A DNA stretch of 64,000 nt from Microbacterium paraoxydans (GTDB taxonomy: Bacteria > Actinomycetota > Actinomycetes > Actinomycetales > Microbacteriaceae): the NCBI RefSeq assembly GCF_018224615.1, contig NZ_JAGTUK010000003.1:792339-856338 (forward strand), read 5' to 3'. Of the stretch, positions 1 to 8,395 are shown in pieces. The translations under genes and the position numbers were made by a program. Under the pieces are notes generated by a model. It was not told the DNA's origin. It made no database searches and worked only from the letters and a program-made list of their open reading frames with translations. The number at the start of each line of letters is the position of its first letter. Positions within the stretch are counted from its first letter, which is position 1.

Positions 1-309
1 GGGAAGAACGATCGTGAGCCCGCCGGGCCAGAACGCGTCGACGAGGCGCTGGACGGGCTCCGGCACCGACTCGGCCAGGGCCGTCAGCGTCTCCTTGCTG
101 CCGATCAGCACGGGGGGCGGCTGGTTGCGCCCGCGGCCCTTCGCATCGAGCAGACGCTGCACCGCGGTCGGCGAGAACGCGTCGGCGGCGACGCCGTAGA
201 CGGTGTCGGTGGGGATGACGATGAGGTCGCCGCGGCCGATCGCCTGGCGCGCATTGCGCATTCCGGCGAGCAGCTGCGCCTCGTCGCGGCAGTCGAAGAT
301 GGGGGACAT
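1..309 (-). CDS. tsaC: L-threonylcarbamoyladenylate synthase (TsaC/Sua5 family), partial
   Basis: This is the N-terminal 103 residues of a YrdC/Sua5 protein; the rest lies beyond the window edge. The family makes threonylcarbamoyl-AMP from threonine, bicarbonate and ATP, the first step of t6A modification at tRNA position 37, in the cytoplasm. The stretch GDLIVIPTDTVYGVAADAF matches the family's nucleotide-binding signature (IPTDTVYGL-like). KGRGRNQPP and FWPGGLT match the later conserved blocks. It lies 52 nt downstream of prmC on the same strand, the usual actinobacterial prmC–tsaC arrangement, so co-transcription is likely. Whether a C-terminal Sua5 domain is present cannot be seen. Confidence 0.88.
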   Translation of the reverse strand, partial: MSPIFDCRDEAQLLAGMRNARQAIGRGDLIVIPTDTVYGVAADAFSPTAVQRLLDAKGRGRNQPPPVLIGSKETLTALAESVPEPVQRLVDAFWPGGLTIVLP

Positions 310-361
310 GACGGCTCGATTCTATCCGGGACGAACGTCGGAGATGCTCGGAGACCCCTGA

Positions 362-1222
362 TCAGGGACGGATCGCGGTGGTCGCACGGTCACGCAACGT
401 CAAGTCGCGGTGCGTCGCCGTCGCCCGCCAGCCGTCCGCGGCGAGCAGGTCGCGGATCGCGGCGCCCTGCAGCTCCCCGTGCTCGATCACCAGCAGCCCG
501 CCGGGGCGGAGCAGTCGCAGGGCCCGCCCGCTCAGCACCCGGACGACATCGAGTCCGTCGGCGCCGCCGTACAGCGCGAGCGCCGGATCGAACAGGCGCA
601 CCTCCGGATCGCGCGGCACCGCCGCATCCGGCACGTACGGCGGATTCGAGATCACGACGCTCGCGGTGCCGTCGAGCTCGGGGAACGCGTCGGCCAGATC
701 GGACAGCACGAGCGTGAGGTTCTCCACTCCGGCGACGTTGCGCGCCGCCCACGCATGGGCCTCCTCGGACAGCTCGGCCGCGAACACCCGCGCGTGCGGC
801 ACCTCGGTCGCCATCGCCAGCGCGATCGCCCCACTGCCGGTGCCGAGGTCGACGGCGATCGGTGCGGCCTCACCGGAGTTCAGCAGCGCATCGATCGCGA
901 ACTGAGCCACGGTCTCGGTCTCGGGCCGCGGGACGAACACCCCGGGGCCGACCGCGAGCTCCAGGTGACGGAACGGCGCGACGCCCGTGAGGTGCTGCAA
1001 CGGCTCCCGCTCGGCGCGACGCGACACCAGCCGGGTCAGCGCGGCCTGCTGCTCCTCATCGATACGGTCGCCCCGCACGATCGCCGCCTGCACCTCCCCG
1101 CGGCGCCGGTCGAGCACGTGCGCGGCCAGGAGCTCCGCATCCACGAGCGGGTCGGGCACGCCGGCGTCCGCGAGGCGCTGCGCGGCGGCGCGCACGACGG
1201 CGGCGAGAGAGGAGTCGGGCAT
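362..1222 (-). CDS. prmC: Peptide chain release factor N5-glutamine methyltransferase PrmC
   Basis: A 286-residue protein of normal PrmC length. It methylates the glutamine of the GGQ motif of release factors RF1 and RF2 using S-adenosylmethionine. The N-terminal helical domain (about residues 1–85) is followed by the SAM motif VDLGTGSGAIALA and the diagnostic NPPYVP motif that holds the target glutamine. The start MPDSSLAAVV is preferred over an in-frame upstream ATG that would add eight residues not typical of the family. In related bacteria prmC directly follows prfA. Here prfA lies about 6 kb away, with cysteine and citrate genes between them. Confidence 0.92.
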   Translation of the reverse strand: MPDSSLAAVVRAAAQRLADAGVPDPLVDAELLAAHVLDRRRGEVQAAIVRGDRIDEEQQAALTRLVSRRAEREPLQHLTGVAPFRHLELAVGPGVFVPRPETETVAQFAIDALLNSGEAAPIAVDLGTGSGAIALAMATEVPHARVFAAELSEEAHAWAARNVAGVENLTLVLSDLADAFPELDGTASVVISNPPYVPDAAVPRDPEVRLFDPALALYGGADGLDVVRVLSGRALRLLRPGGLLVIEHGELQGAAIRDLLAADGWRATATHRDLTLRDRATTAIRP

Positions 1223-1281
1223 GGATCCAGCGTAGAGCGCCCGCACCCCGTCACATTGCCCTGCCCCACAGACCCCTCCCC

Positions 1282-1287
1282 TAGGCT
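1282..1287 (+). promoter_or_regulatory. Putative -10 box of cysK
   Basis: TAGGCT fits the actinobacterial TANNNT -10 pattern and lies 35 nt before the cysK start, leaving a short leader that carries the Shine-Dalgarno sequence. No convincing -35 box is seen, so this is a weak call. Confidence 0.35.
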
Positions 1288-1322
1288 GGACCGCAGCGAC
1301 CCGTGAAGGAAGGCCTCACCCC

Positions 1323-2261
1323 ATGCCCGGCATCCACTCCGACATCACCACCGCTTTCGGCAACACCCCGCTCGTCCGCCTGAACCGGGTGACCGAGGGG
1401 CTCGGGGCCACCGTGCTCGCCAAGCTCGAGTTCTACAACCCGGCCTCCAGCGTGAAGGACCGCATCGGCATCGCGATGATCAACGCGGCCGAGGCCTCCG
1501 GCGAGCTGCAGCCGGGCGGCACGATCGTGGAGTCCACCAGCGGCAACACCGGCATCGCCCTGGCCATGGTCGGCGCGGCGCGCGGCTACCGCGTGATCCT
1601 CACCATGCCCGCGTCGATGTCGAAGGAGCGCCGCGTACTGCTCAAGGCGTTCGGCGCCGAGATCGTGCTCACCGACCCCACGAAGGGCATGAAGGGGGCG
1701 ATCGAGGAGGTCAAGCGCATCGTCGACGAGACCCCCGGGGCGATCTGGATCCGGCAGTTCGAGAACCCGGCCAACCCGCAGATCCACCGCGAGACCACAG
1801 CGCAGGAGATCCTCCGCGACACCGACGGCGCGGTCGACATCTTCATCGCCGGTGTCGGCACGGGCGGCACCGTGACCGGGACGGGCCAGGCCCTCAAGGC
1901 CGCGAAGCCCGGTGTGCAGGTGATCGCCGTGGAGCCCAAGGACTCCCCCGTGCTCACCGAGGGCCACCCCGGACCGCACAAGATCCAGGGCATCGGCCCG
2001 AACTTCGTTCCCGACGTGCTCGACCGCGAGGTGCTCGACGAGATCATCACCGCCGAGTTCGAGGACTCGCTGCGGGTGGCGCGCGAGCTCGCCGCGAAGG
2101 AGGGGCTCCTCGTGGGCATGTCGTCGGGCGCCGCGGTATCGGCCGCGCTGACGGTCGCTGCCCGCCCGGAGAACGCCGGCAAGACGATCGTCGTCGTGAT
2201 CCCCGACACCGGTGAGCGCTACCTCTCCACCGCGCTGTTCGAGGACCTGCGCGAAGACTGA
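1323..2261 (+). CDS. cysK: Cysteine synthase A (O-acetylserine sulfhydrylase)
   Basis: A 312-residue PLP enzyme that makes L-cysteine from O-acetylserine and sulfide. The PLP-binding lysine is K45 in [16 protein letters not shown]-type substrate binding is seen as [12 protein letters not shown], and the glycine-rich phosphate loop is [10 protein letters not shown] near residue 180. The start has a strong GAAGGAAGG ribosome-binding site. cysE follows 8 nt downstream, so the two steps from serine to cysteine are encoded together and their products probably form the cysteine synthase complex. O-phosphoserine- or cystathionine-using relatives are less likely given the cysE partner. Confidence 0.93.
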   Translation: MPGIHSDITTAFGNTPLVRLNRVTEGLGATVLAKLEFYNPASSVKDRIGIAMINAAEASGELQPGGTIVESTSGNTGIALAMVGAARGYRVILTMPASMSKERRVLLKAFGAEIVLTDPTKGMKGAIEEVKRIVDETPGAIWIRQFENPANPQIHRETTAQEILRDTDGAVDIFIAGVGTGGTVTGTGQALKAAKPGVQVIAVEPKDSPVLTEGHPGPHKIQGIGPNFVPDVLDREVLDEIITAEFEDSLRVARELAAKEGLLVGMSSGAAVSAALTVAARPENAGKTIVVVIPDTGERYLSTALFEDLRED

Positions 2262-2269
2262 GCCGGCCG

Positions 2270-2839
2270 ATGGGAATGATCGGGCGAATGCGCGAGGACA
2301 TCGCCGCCGCACGCCTCCGCGACCCCGCCGCCCGCACCTCGCTCGAGGTGGCTCTGCTGTACCCGGGTCTGCACGCCATCTGGGCGCACCGGATCTCACA
2401 CGCCCTGTGGCGACGACGCCTCCGGCTGCTGGCCCGCGCCGGGTCGCAGCTGTCACGCTGGCTCACCGGCATCGAGATCCACCCCGGTGCGCGCATCGGC
2501 CGCCGCTTCTTCATCGACCACGGCATGGGCGTCGTGATCGGTGAGACCGCCGAGATCGGCGACGACGTGCTCATGTACCACGGCGTCACCCTGGGCGGAC
2601 GCACGCGCGACGTCGGCAAACGGCACCCCACACTCGGCCACGGCGTCGCAGTCGGTGCGGGGGCGAAGATCCTCGGCCCCGTCACGGTGGGCAACCGGTG
2701 CGTGGTCGGCGCGAACGCCGTGGTCACGAAGGACGCCCCGGCGGACAGCGTGCTGGTCGGCGTGCCCGCGAAACCGCGTCAGCGCACCGCGGGCGAAGAC
2801 ACCAGAGCCCTGCTGACCGCCCCGGACTACTCCATCTGA
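2270..2839 (+). CDS. cysE: Serine O-acetyltransferase
   Basis: A 189-residue protein of the short EpsC/CysE type. It transfers acetyl from acetyl-CoA to L-serine, giving the substrate of the preceding cysK product. The N-terminal helical part includes the [11 protein letters not shown] block. A left-handed hexapeptide-repeat beta-helix follows from about residue 65 ([28 protein letters not shown]), with the conserved catalytic-region histidines in IDHG and YHG. It is translated from a start 8 nt after cysK. Its last 13 nt overlap the end of the convergent holin-like gene. Confidence 0.93.
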   Translation: MGMIGRMREDIAAARLRDPAARTSLEVALLYPGLHAIWAHRISHALWRRRLRLLARAGSQLSRWLTGIEIHPGARIGRRFFIDHGMGVVIGETAEIGDDVLMYHGVTLGGRTRDVGKRHPTLGHGVAVGAGAKILGPVTVGNRCVVGANAVVTKDAPADSVLVGVPAKPRQRTAGEDTRALLTAPDYSI

Positions 2840-3303
2840 CGGTCGCCGCGCCGCCCGCGCCCCTCGCCGCGGCGCGCCTGGACGCGGCGTCGCAGGAAGA
2901 GCAGCGGGAGCAGCACGCTGCCCAGGGCCGTGACGAGCCAGACGATCACGGAGCCGAGCACCCAGCCGGTGACGTCGGTGATGCGCAGTCCGCCGATCGG
3001 CAGCAGCACCACGACCATGAGTGCGATCAGTGTCGAGACGATGCCGATGCCACCCATCAGCACGGGGACGTAGCGATCGGCCAGCTTGCTGACCCACGGA
3101 GACAGCACGGTCTGCAGCACCGCGAACACGACGATGCACACCACGAAGCCCCACCAGCGGTCCCACTGGATCTGGAACCCGTCGAGGAGCAGGTCCGCCG
3201 CGATGAGGCCGAGGCCGGCCGACACGAGGTACAGCAGAGCGCGGTACAGGAGCGTGATCACGGGGCCGAGCATATCGGCATAGCGGCCCCGTGCCCGGCT
3301 CAT
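2827..3303 (-). CDS. Holin-superfamily/membrane protein with four transmembrane segments
   Basis: A 158-residue hydrophobic protein with four predicted transmembrane helices. The segments begin near [54 protein letters not shown] and [19 protein letters not shown]. It has a basic Arg-rich tail. The architecture resembles small actinobacterial phage-holin-family (superfamily IV-like) membrane proteins, but it is not in a prophage and its role is unknown. The chosen ATG forms a 4-nt ATGA overlap with the stop of the citrate transporter gene upstream, suggesting translational coupling. A start ten codons later (MLGPVITLL) is also possible. Confidence 0.7.
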   Translation of the reverse strand: MSRARGRYADMLGPVITLLYRALLYLVSAGLGLIAADLLLDGFQIQWDRWWGFVVCIVVFAVLQTVLSPWVSKLADRYVPVLMGGIGIVSTLIALMVVVLLPIGGLRITDVTGWVLGSVIVWLVTALGSVLLPLLFLRRRVQARRGEGRGRRGDRQME

Positions 3304-4844
3304 TGCGTCACGAAGAAGGGAACCGCACCGCTCACGAGGCCGATCCCGAGCATCACCAGCGAGACGACCACCGCACGCCACAGCACCTTGCGGTGATGGT
3401 CGCCGAGGTTCACGCCCGCGAGTGAGACGAGCAGCAGGATCGCCGGCACCAGCGGACTCTGCAGATGCACCGGCTGTCCCGTGATCGACGCGCGCGCCAT
3501 CTCGACCGGGTCGATCCCGAAGTTCGCCGCGCTCTGCGCCAGCACAGGAAGGATGCCGAAGTAGAACGCGTCGTTCGACATGAAGAACGTGAACGGAATC
3601 GACAGCACTCCCGTGATCGGGGCGAGGAACGGGCCGAGTGCGGGAGGCAGGACGTTCGTGATCCAGGTCGCCATCGCGTCGACCATGCCCGTGCCCGTGA
3701 GCACGCCCACGAGCACCCCGGCGGCGATGACCATCGACACCACGCCCACGATGCTCGGCGCGTGCGCCACGATCTCCGCCGCCTGGTCCTTGATGCCGCG
3801 GAAGTTCACCAGGAGCGCGACCGCGGCACCCACCATGAACACGTAGGGCAGCGGCAGGATGTCGAGCACCAGGAGCACCATCACCGCGACCGTCAGCGCG
3901 AAGTTGAACCAGATCAGCCGCGGCCGCAGGGTCGGACGGTCAGGGTCCAGCATCGTGTCGGCCATCGCCGTGTCCGCCGGATCGACGCTCGCCGCAGCGA
4001 CCGGTCCACGCCCGCCCGCGACGACCACGAGGTTTCCCGTGCGGAGCGACGCTCGAGCGCCGGGCTTCAGCTCCGCGCCCCGGAAGAGACGCGGCACCGC
4101 GGCGAGCACACCGCCGTCGGGCCCGGACAGCCGCGCCTCCGCGTCGATCCGACCCAGGCGACGCCGCTCCCCCAGCCCGAGGAGCCACGCGAAACCGAGC
4201 GTCACCACGAGCCCCGCGCCCAGGGCCGGGAGCATCGGAACGAAGATCTCCGTCGGCTGCACGCCCAGCGCCGTCGCCGCCCGCACCGTCGGACCGCCCC
4301 ACGGGACGATGTTCAGCGTGCCGTTCATGAGACCAGCAACACACGTGAGCACCACCGGGCTCATGCCGAGACGCAGGTAGATGGGCAGCAGTGCCGAGGT
4401 GGTGATGATGAACGTGGTCGAGCCATCGCCGTCGAGCGAGACCGCGCCCGCCAGGATCGCCGTCCCGAGCACGACCTTCGCCGGGTCATCCCCCAGCAGC
4501 CGCGTGATCAGCCGGATCAGCGGGTCGAACAGCCCGACGTCGATCATGATGCCGAAGAACATGATCGCGAACATCAGCAGCGCCGCCGTGGGAGCCATCG
4601 CGCCGATCGAGTCGAGGATCATGTCGCCCAGGCCGAGACCCGCACCCGCGAACAGCCCGAACACCGTCGGCACCAGGATCAGCGCCACCATCGGGGTGAG
4701 GCGCTTGGTCATGATCAGCGTCATGAACACCAGCACCATCGTGAAGCCCAGGAGCACGAGCACCCATTCCGGGGGCGCGAACGCCACGTCGTACGCGGGG
4801 GACTCGTCGGTGGCAGCGGCCAGACCGCTCAGCACGTGAGGCAT
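3300..4844 (-). CDS. CitMHS-family citrate:cation symporter
   Basis: A 514-residue polytopic membrane protein of the CitMHS family, which takes up citrate complexed with a divalent metal (Mg2+ in the CitM type, Ca2+ in the CitH type) with protons. The sequence is hydrophobic throughout, with about 11–12 membrane segments. Family-like features include the loop with SLDGDGSTTFIITTSALLP near residue 130 and the C-terminal MSNDAFYFGILPV block. The start was set at the ATG with a GAAGGAG site 6 nt upstream; an ATG six codons earlier lacks one. It is divergent from a citrate-type two-component system, which probably controls it. The metal preference cannot be read from sequence. Confidence 0.88.
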   Translation of the reverse strand: MPHVLSGLAAATDESPAYDVAFAPPEWVLVLLGFTMVLVFMTLIMTKRLTPMVALILVPTVFGLFAGAGLGLGDMILDSIGAMAPTAALLMFAIMFFGIMIDVGLFDPLIRLITRLLGDDPAKVVLGTAILAGAVSLDGDGSTTFIITTSALLPIYLRLGMSPVVLTCVAGLMNGTLNIVPWGGPTVRAATALGVQPTEIFVPMLPALGAGLVVTLGFAWLLGLGERRRLGRIDAEARLSGPDGGVLAAVPRLFRGAELKPGARASLRTGNLVVVAGGRGPVAAASVDPADTAMADTMLDPDRPTLRPRLIWFNFALTVAVMVLLVLDILPLPYVFMVGAAVALLVNFRGIKDQAAEIVAHAPSIVGVVSMVIAAGVLVGVLTGTGMVDAMATWITNVLPPALGPFLAPITGVLSIPFTFFMSNDAFYFGILPVLAQSAANFGIDPVEMARASITGQPVHLQSPLVPAILLLVSLAGVNLGDHHRKVLWRAVVVSLVMLGIGLVSGAVPFFVTQ

Positions 4845-4988
4845 GCGGGACTCCTTCGTCATCGCTCCGTCGGCTGCGACGGATCTCCCCGAGGCTAGGA
4901 AATCCGCGCCGCCCGCGTGAGGTATCCCGCATTCCCCCGCGTTGTGCGCGTAGCGTGGGTTCTGCGCATATTGCGCGAAGGGAGTGCG

Positions 4989-6641
4989 ATGTCGCGGTCA
5001 GCGGGAACCAGGGTCCGATTCGCGACCCGCGCCCTGCTGCTGCATCTCGCCGCCGTGGTGCTCGTCGTGGCCCTGTGCACCGGCGTCTACCTCGCGCTCG
5101 GCGTGCAGCAGCTTCGCGCCGAAGCCGAGTCGACCGCGCTGGGCATCGCCAGGACCCTCGCGGAGGACGCTCAGGTGCGCGACACCGTGACCGCCGTCTC
5201 CGCGGCCGACAAGGCGCTCGACCCGGCGGCCCTGCGGCGCGGGGAGCTGCAGCAGATCTCCAGCGCCGTCATGGCCCGCACCGGTGCCCTGTTCGTCGTG
5301 ATCACCGACGACCACGGCATCCGACTCGCGCATCCGGACCCCTCGCGCCTCGGCGAACAGGTCAGCACCCCCTTCGCGGAGGTGCTGGCGGGGAACGAGG
5401 TCGTCGACTGGCAGACCGGCACGCTCGGCGAGTCGGCGCGCGCAAAGGTCCCGGTTCTCGATGACGACGGCACCCCGGTGGGCGAGATCAGCGTGGGCTT
5501 CGAACCCGCGGGCGTTTTCGACGACCTGCCCCCGCTCCTCGCCGCGATCGGCCTCACCGCGGCGGCCGCCGTCGGGTTCGCGACCGTGTCGTTCCTCCTG
5601 CTGCGTCGCCGGTGGGAACGACTGACCCTGGGTGTGCAACCCGAAGAACTCGTCGCCCTGGTGCAGAATCAGACGGCCGTGCTGGACGGGGTGGGTGACG
5701 GCGTGCTGGCCGTGGACTCGCGCGGCACCGTGCAGGTGAGCAACGCCGCCGCGGATCGTCTGCTCGGCCTCGATCGCCCCATCGGCCGCCACCTCGACGA
5801 CCTCGGCCTCCCGCGCGCCGTGCACGAGGCCGCGCGCGGTGCCGTCGCCACCGCGCGGGCCGTGGTCGGCGACCGTGTGCTGTACCTGGACGCTCGTCCC
5901 GTCGTGCGCGACGGACGCGCCCTCGGCGACGTGCTGATCGTGCGTGACCGCACCGACCTGATCGCGCTGACCGAGCGGCTCGAGACCGTGCGGACCATGA
6001 CCTCGGCACTGCGCGTGCAGCGCCACGAGTTCGCCAACCGCCTGCACGTGGCCGCCGGGCTCATCGACGCGGGCCGGGTGCCAGACGCGCGCGCCTTCCT
6101 CGATGAGCTCGTCGGTCGCGGTCCCGTGTCCTTCCCCGTCGCCGGCCTCGACCTCGTCGGCGACCCGTTCCTGCTCTCGTTCCTCGGCGCGAAGGGCATG
6201 ACGGCGGCCGAGCGTGGCGTGGAGCTGCGCATCGCGGACGACACCCACGTGATCGGCACCGTCGTCCGTGCGGAGGACGTCGCGACCGTGCTGGGCAACC
6301 TCGTCGACAACGCCGTCACCGCCGCCGTCTCCGGGTCGCGCGCCCCGCGGTGGGTCGAAGTCTCGCTGCTGAGCGACGGCCCCGACCTCGTGGTCACCGT
6401 CGCCGACTCCGGTCCGGGGCTGAGCGCCGCCGAACCGCCAGCCGGGCCGCCCGGCGACGAGCAGAGCGACCGCGTGCACGGCCACGGCATCGGGCTTCCC
6501 CTCTCGACCGACATCGCCCGCCGGAGCGGCGGGGATCTGTGGGTCATCGACCCCGGTGGCGCCGACCACGGCGCCGTGTTCGCCGCCCGTCTCGGTAGCG
6601 CCATCGACCCCGCCTCCCCCGCACAGGAGAACAACCCATGA
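4989..6641 (+). CDS. Sensor histidine kinase, CitA/DpiB/DcuS type
   Basis: A 550-residue membrane sensor kinase. A first transmembrane helix (about residues 18–38) is followed by an extracytoplasmic sensory region of about 130 residues that resembles the single-Cache domain of citrate and C4-dicarboxylate sensors. A second transmembrane helix (about 180–200), a cytoplasmic PAS domain, and a SpoOB-type dimerisation helix with the phospho-accepting histidine in QRHEFANRLH (near residue 345) come next. The C-terminal ATPase domain shows NLVDNAV, DSGPGL and GHGIGLPL. An AAGGGAG site precedes the chosen ATG. The stop overlaps the next gene's ATG by 4 nt. Its position opposite a CitMHS transporter suggests it senses citrate or a related tricarboxylate; the ligand is inferred. 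Confidence 0.9.
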   Translation: MSRSAGTRVRFATRALLLHLAAVVLVVALCTGVYLALGVQQLRAEAESTALGIARTLAEDAQVRDTVTAVSAADKALDPAALRRGELQQISSAVMARTGALFVVITDDHGIRLAHPDPSRLGEQVSTPFAEVLAGNEVVDWQTGTLGESARAKVPVLDDDGTPVGEISVGFEPAGVFDDLPPLLAAIGLTAAAAVGFATVSFLLLRRRWERLTLGVQPEELVALVQNQTAVLDGVGDGVLAVDSRGTVQVSNAAADRLLGLDRPIGRHLDDLGLPRAVHEAARGAVATARAVVGDRVLYLDARPVVRDGRALGDVLIVRDRTDLIALTERLETVRTMTSALRVQRHEFANRLHVAAGLIDAGRVPDARAFLDELVGRGPVSFPVAGLDLVGDPFLLSFLGAKGMTAAERGVELRIADDTHVIGTVVRAEDVATVLGNLVDNAVTAAVSGSRAPRWVEVSLLSDGPDLVVTVADSGPGLSAAEPPAGPPGDEQSDRVHGHGIGLPLSTDIARRSGGDLWVIDPGGADHGAVFAARLGSAIDPASPAQENNP

Positions 6642-7291
6642 CCGAACCACTGCGCGTGCTCATCCTCGACGACGACTTCCGCGTCGCCCAGCTGCACCAG
6701 GGCATCGTCGACGAGCACCCCGGCTTCACGGTCGTCGCGACCGCCCGCTCCTGCGCCGAGGCGCGCGAGCAGTTGCGCCGGTCCGCCCCCGACCTCCTGC
6801 TCGCCGACGTGTTCCTGCCCGACGGCGACGGCATCGCCGTCGCGCGCGAGACCGCCGCGGACACGATCCTCATCTCCGCCGCCGACGACGCGCACACCAT
6901 CCGGCGGGCACTGCGATCCGGCGCGATCGGCTACCTGGTGAAGCCGTTCGACCGGCGCGCGCTCACCGGGCTGCTCGACCGCTACCTCCGCTACCGCAAC
7001 CTCCTCGGCGGGGATCGCGCGCTGCACCAGGACGACGTGGACCGGGCGCTCGCCATCCTGCACGGGGCGGGCGAGCCCGTGTCACTGTCCCGCTCCGCGA
7101 CCGAGCAGCTCGTGCTCGCGGCACTCGGGGACGGCGAGGCGTCGGCCGCCGAGATCGGCGAACGCGTCGGCATCTCCCGTGCCACGGCGCAGCGCCACCT
7201 CGCGGCCCTCGCCGCGCGCACCGTGGTCGAGGTGCGCCTGCGCTACGGCTCGACCGGACGTCCTGAACACCGGTACGCCGTGCGCGCGTGA
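6638..7291 (+). CDS. Response regulator, CitB/DpiA type
   Basis: A 217-residue transcription factor. The receiver domain (about 1–120) has the acidic pair in LILDDD, the phospho-accepting aspartate in LLLADVFLPDGDG near residue 55, and the conserved lysine in YLVKPFD. The C-terminal region (about 145–215) is a winged helix-turn-helix, with EIGERVGISRATAQRHL as the likely recognition helix, typical of CitB/DcuR regulators. The ATGA overlap with the kinase gene indicates coupled translation. The likely target is the divergent promoter region between the kinase and the citrate transporter, where TGCGC elements recur around 4945–4977; no clear operator is defined. Confidence 0.9.
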   Translation: MTEPLRVLILDDDFRVAQLHQGIVDEHPGFTVVATARSCAEAREQLRRSAPDLLLADVFLPDGDGIAVARETAADTILISAADDAHTIRRALRSGAIGYLVKPFDRRALTGLLDRYLRYRNLLGGDRALHQDDVDRALAILHGAGEPVSLSRSATEQLVLAALGDGEASAAEIGERVGISRATAQRHLAALAARTVVEVRLRYGSTGRPEHRYAVRA

Positions 7292-7307
7292 GTGCGCCTC
7301 GGCCGGG

Positions 7308-8387
7308 TCAGGAGTCGGAACCCACCGCGGCGAGCCGCGCCTCCTCGTCGGCCGCGATCGCGCTCTCGATGATCGGGTCGAGCGCCCCGTCCATCACCTG
7401 ATCGAGGTTGTACGCCTTGAAACCGGTGCGGTGATCGGCGATCCGGTTCTCCGGGAAGTTGTAGGTGCGGATGCGCTCGGAGCGGTCCATGCCGCGGATC
7501 TGCGACTTGCGCGCATCCGAGGCCGCCGCGTCCAGCTCCTCCTGCTGCTTCGCCAGCAGTCGCGCCCTGAGCACGCGCATCGCGGCCTCACGGTTCTGCA
7601 GCTGCGACTTCTCGTTCTGCATCGAGACGACGATGCCCGTGGGCACGTGCGTGATGCGCACCGCCGAATCGGTCGTGTTGACCGACTGACCGCCGGGGCC
7701 CGAGGAGCGGAAGACGTCGACCTTCAAGTCGTTCTGGTCGATGTGGATCTCCTCCGGCTCATCGACCTCCGGGAACACCAGCACGCCCGTGGTGGACGTG
7801 TGGATGCGACCCTGCGACTCCGTGGCGGGCACGCGCTGCACGCGGTGCACGCCGCCCTCGTACTTGAGGTGCGCCCACACCCCCTGCGCCGGGTCGGACG
7901 ACGAGCCCTTGATCGCGACCTGCACGTCTTTGTAGCCGCCCAGGTCGGACTCGTTGCGCTCCAGCAGCTCCGTCTTCCAGCCCTTCGACGCCGCGTACTG
8001 GATGTACATGCGCAGCAGGTCGGCGGCGAACAGCGCAGACTCGGCACCGCCCTCCCCCGCCTTGATCTCCATGATCACGTCGCGGGCATCGTCCGGGTCG
8101 CGCGGGATGAGCAGCCGACGCAGCCGCTCCTGCGCGGCCTGCACGCCCTCCTCCAGCGCCGGGACCTCGGCGGCGAACGCCTCGTCCTCGCGCGCCAGCT
8201 CCCTGGCCGCCTCCAGATCGTCGACCGCCGCCGTCCATGCCTCGTGCGCGGCGACGATGCGCGACAGCTCGGCGTAGCGCCGGTTGACGCGCTTGGCGCG
8301 CGCTGCATCGGCGTGCACCGCCGGGTCGGAGAGCTCCTCCTGCACCCGGCGATGCTCGTCGATCAGAGTCTGGACGGACTCGAACAC
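7308..8387 (-). CDS. prfA: Peptide chain release factor 1
   Basis: A 359-residue class I release factor that terminates translation at UAA and UAG. The RF1-specific codon-recognition tripeptide PAT is seen in [13 protein letters not shown] near residue 185. The GGQ motif that triggers peptidyl-tRNA hydrolysis is in [13 protein letters not shown] near residue 231. The PAT tripeptide separates it from RF2, which carries SPF. It starts 8 nt after the rho stop codon, so it is almost certainly in the same transcript. PrmC, encoded about 6 kb further along on the same strand, methylates its GGQ glutamine. Confidence 0.96.
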   Translation of the reverse strand: MFESVQTLIDEHRRVQEELSDPAVHADAARAKRVNRRYAELSRIVAAHEAWTAAVDDLEAARELAREDEAFAAEVPALEEGVQAAQERLRRLLIPRDPDDARDVIMEIKAGEGGAESALFAADLLRMYIQYAASKGWKTELLERNESDLGGYKDVQVAIKGSSSDPAQGVWAHLKYEGGVHRVQRVPATESQGRIHTSTTGVLVFPEVDEPEEIHIDQNDLKVDVFRSSGPGGQSVNTTDSAVRITHVPTGIVVSMQNEKSQLQNREAAMRVLRARLLAKQQEELDAAASDARKSQIRGMDRSERIRTYNFPENRIADHRTGFKAYNLDQVMDGALDPIIESAIAADEEARLAAVGSDS

Positions 8388-8395
8388 GTCGCGTC

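Noticed and set aside
2827..3303. Holin-like gene as part of a prophage
   Set aside because: No lysin, structural or integrase genes are present; it is coupled to a citrate transporter gene.
4940..4980. Recurring TGCGC elements before the citrate sensor kinase gene, possible regulator sites
   Set aside because: They are short, unevenly spaced and common in such GC-rich DNA, so I do not list them as operators.
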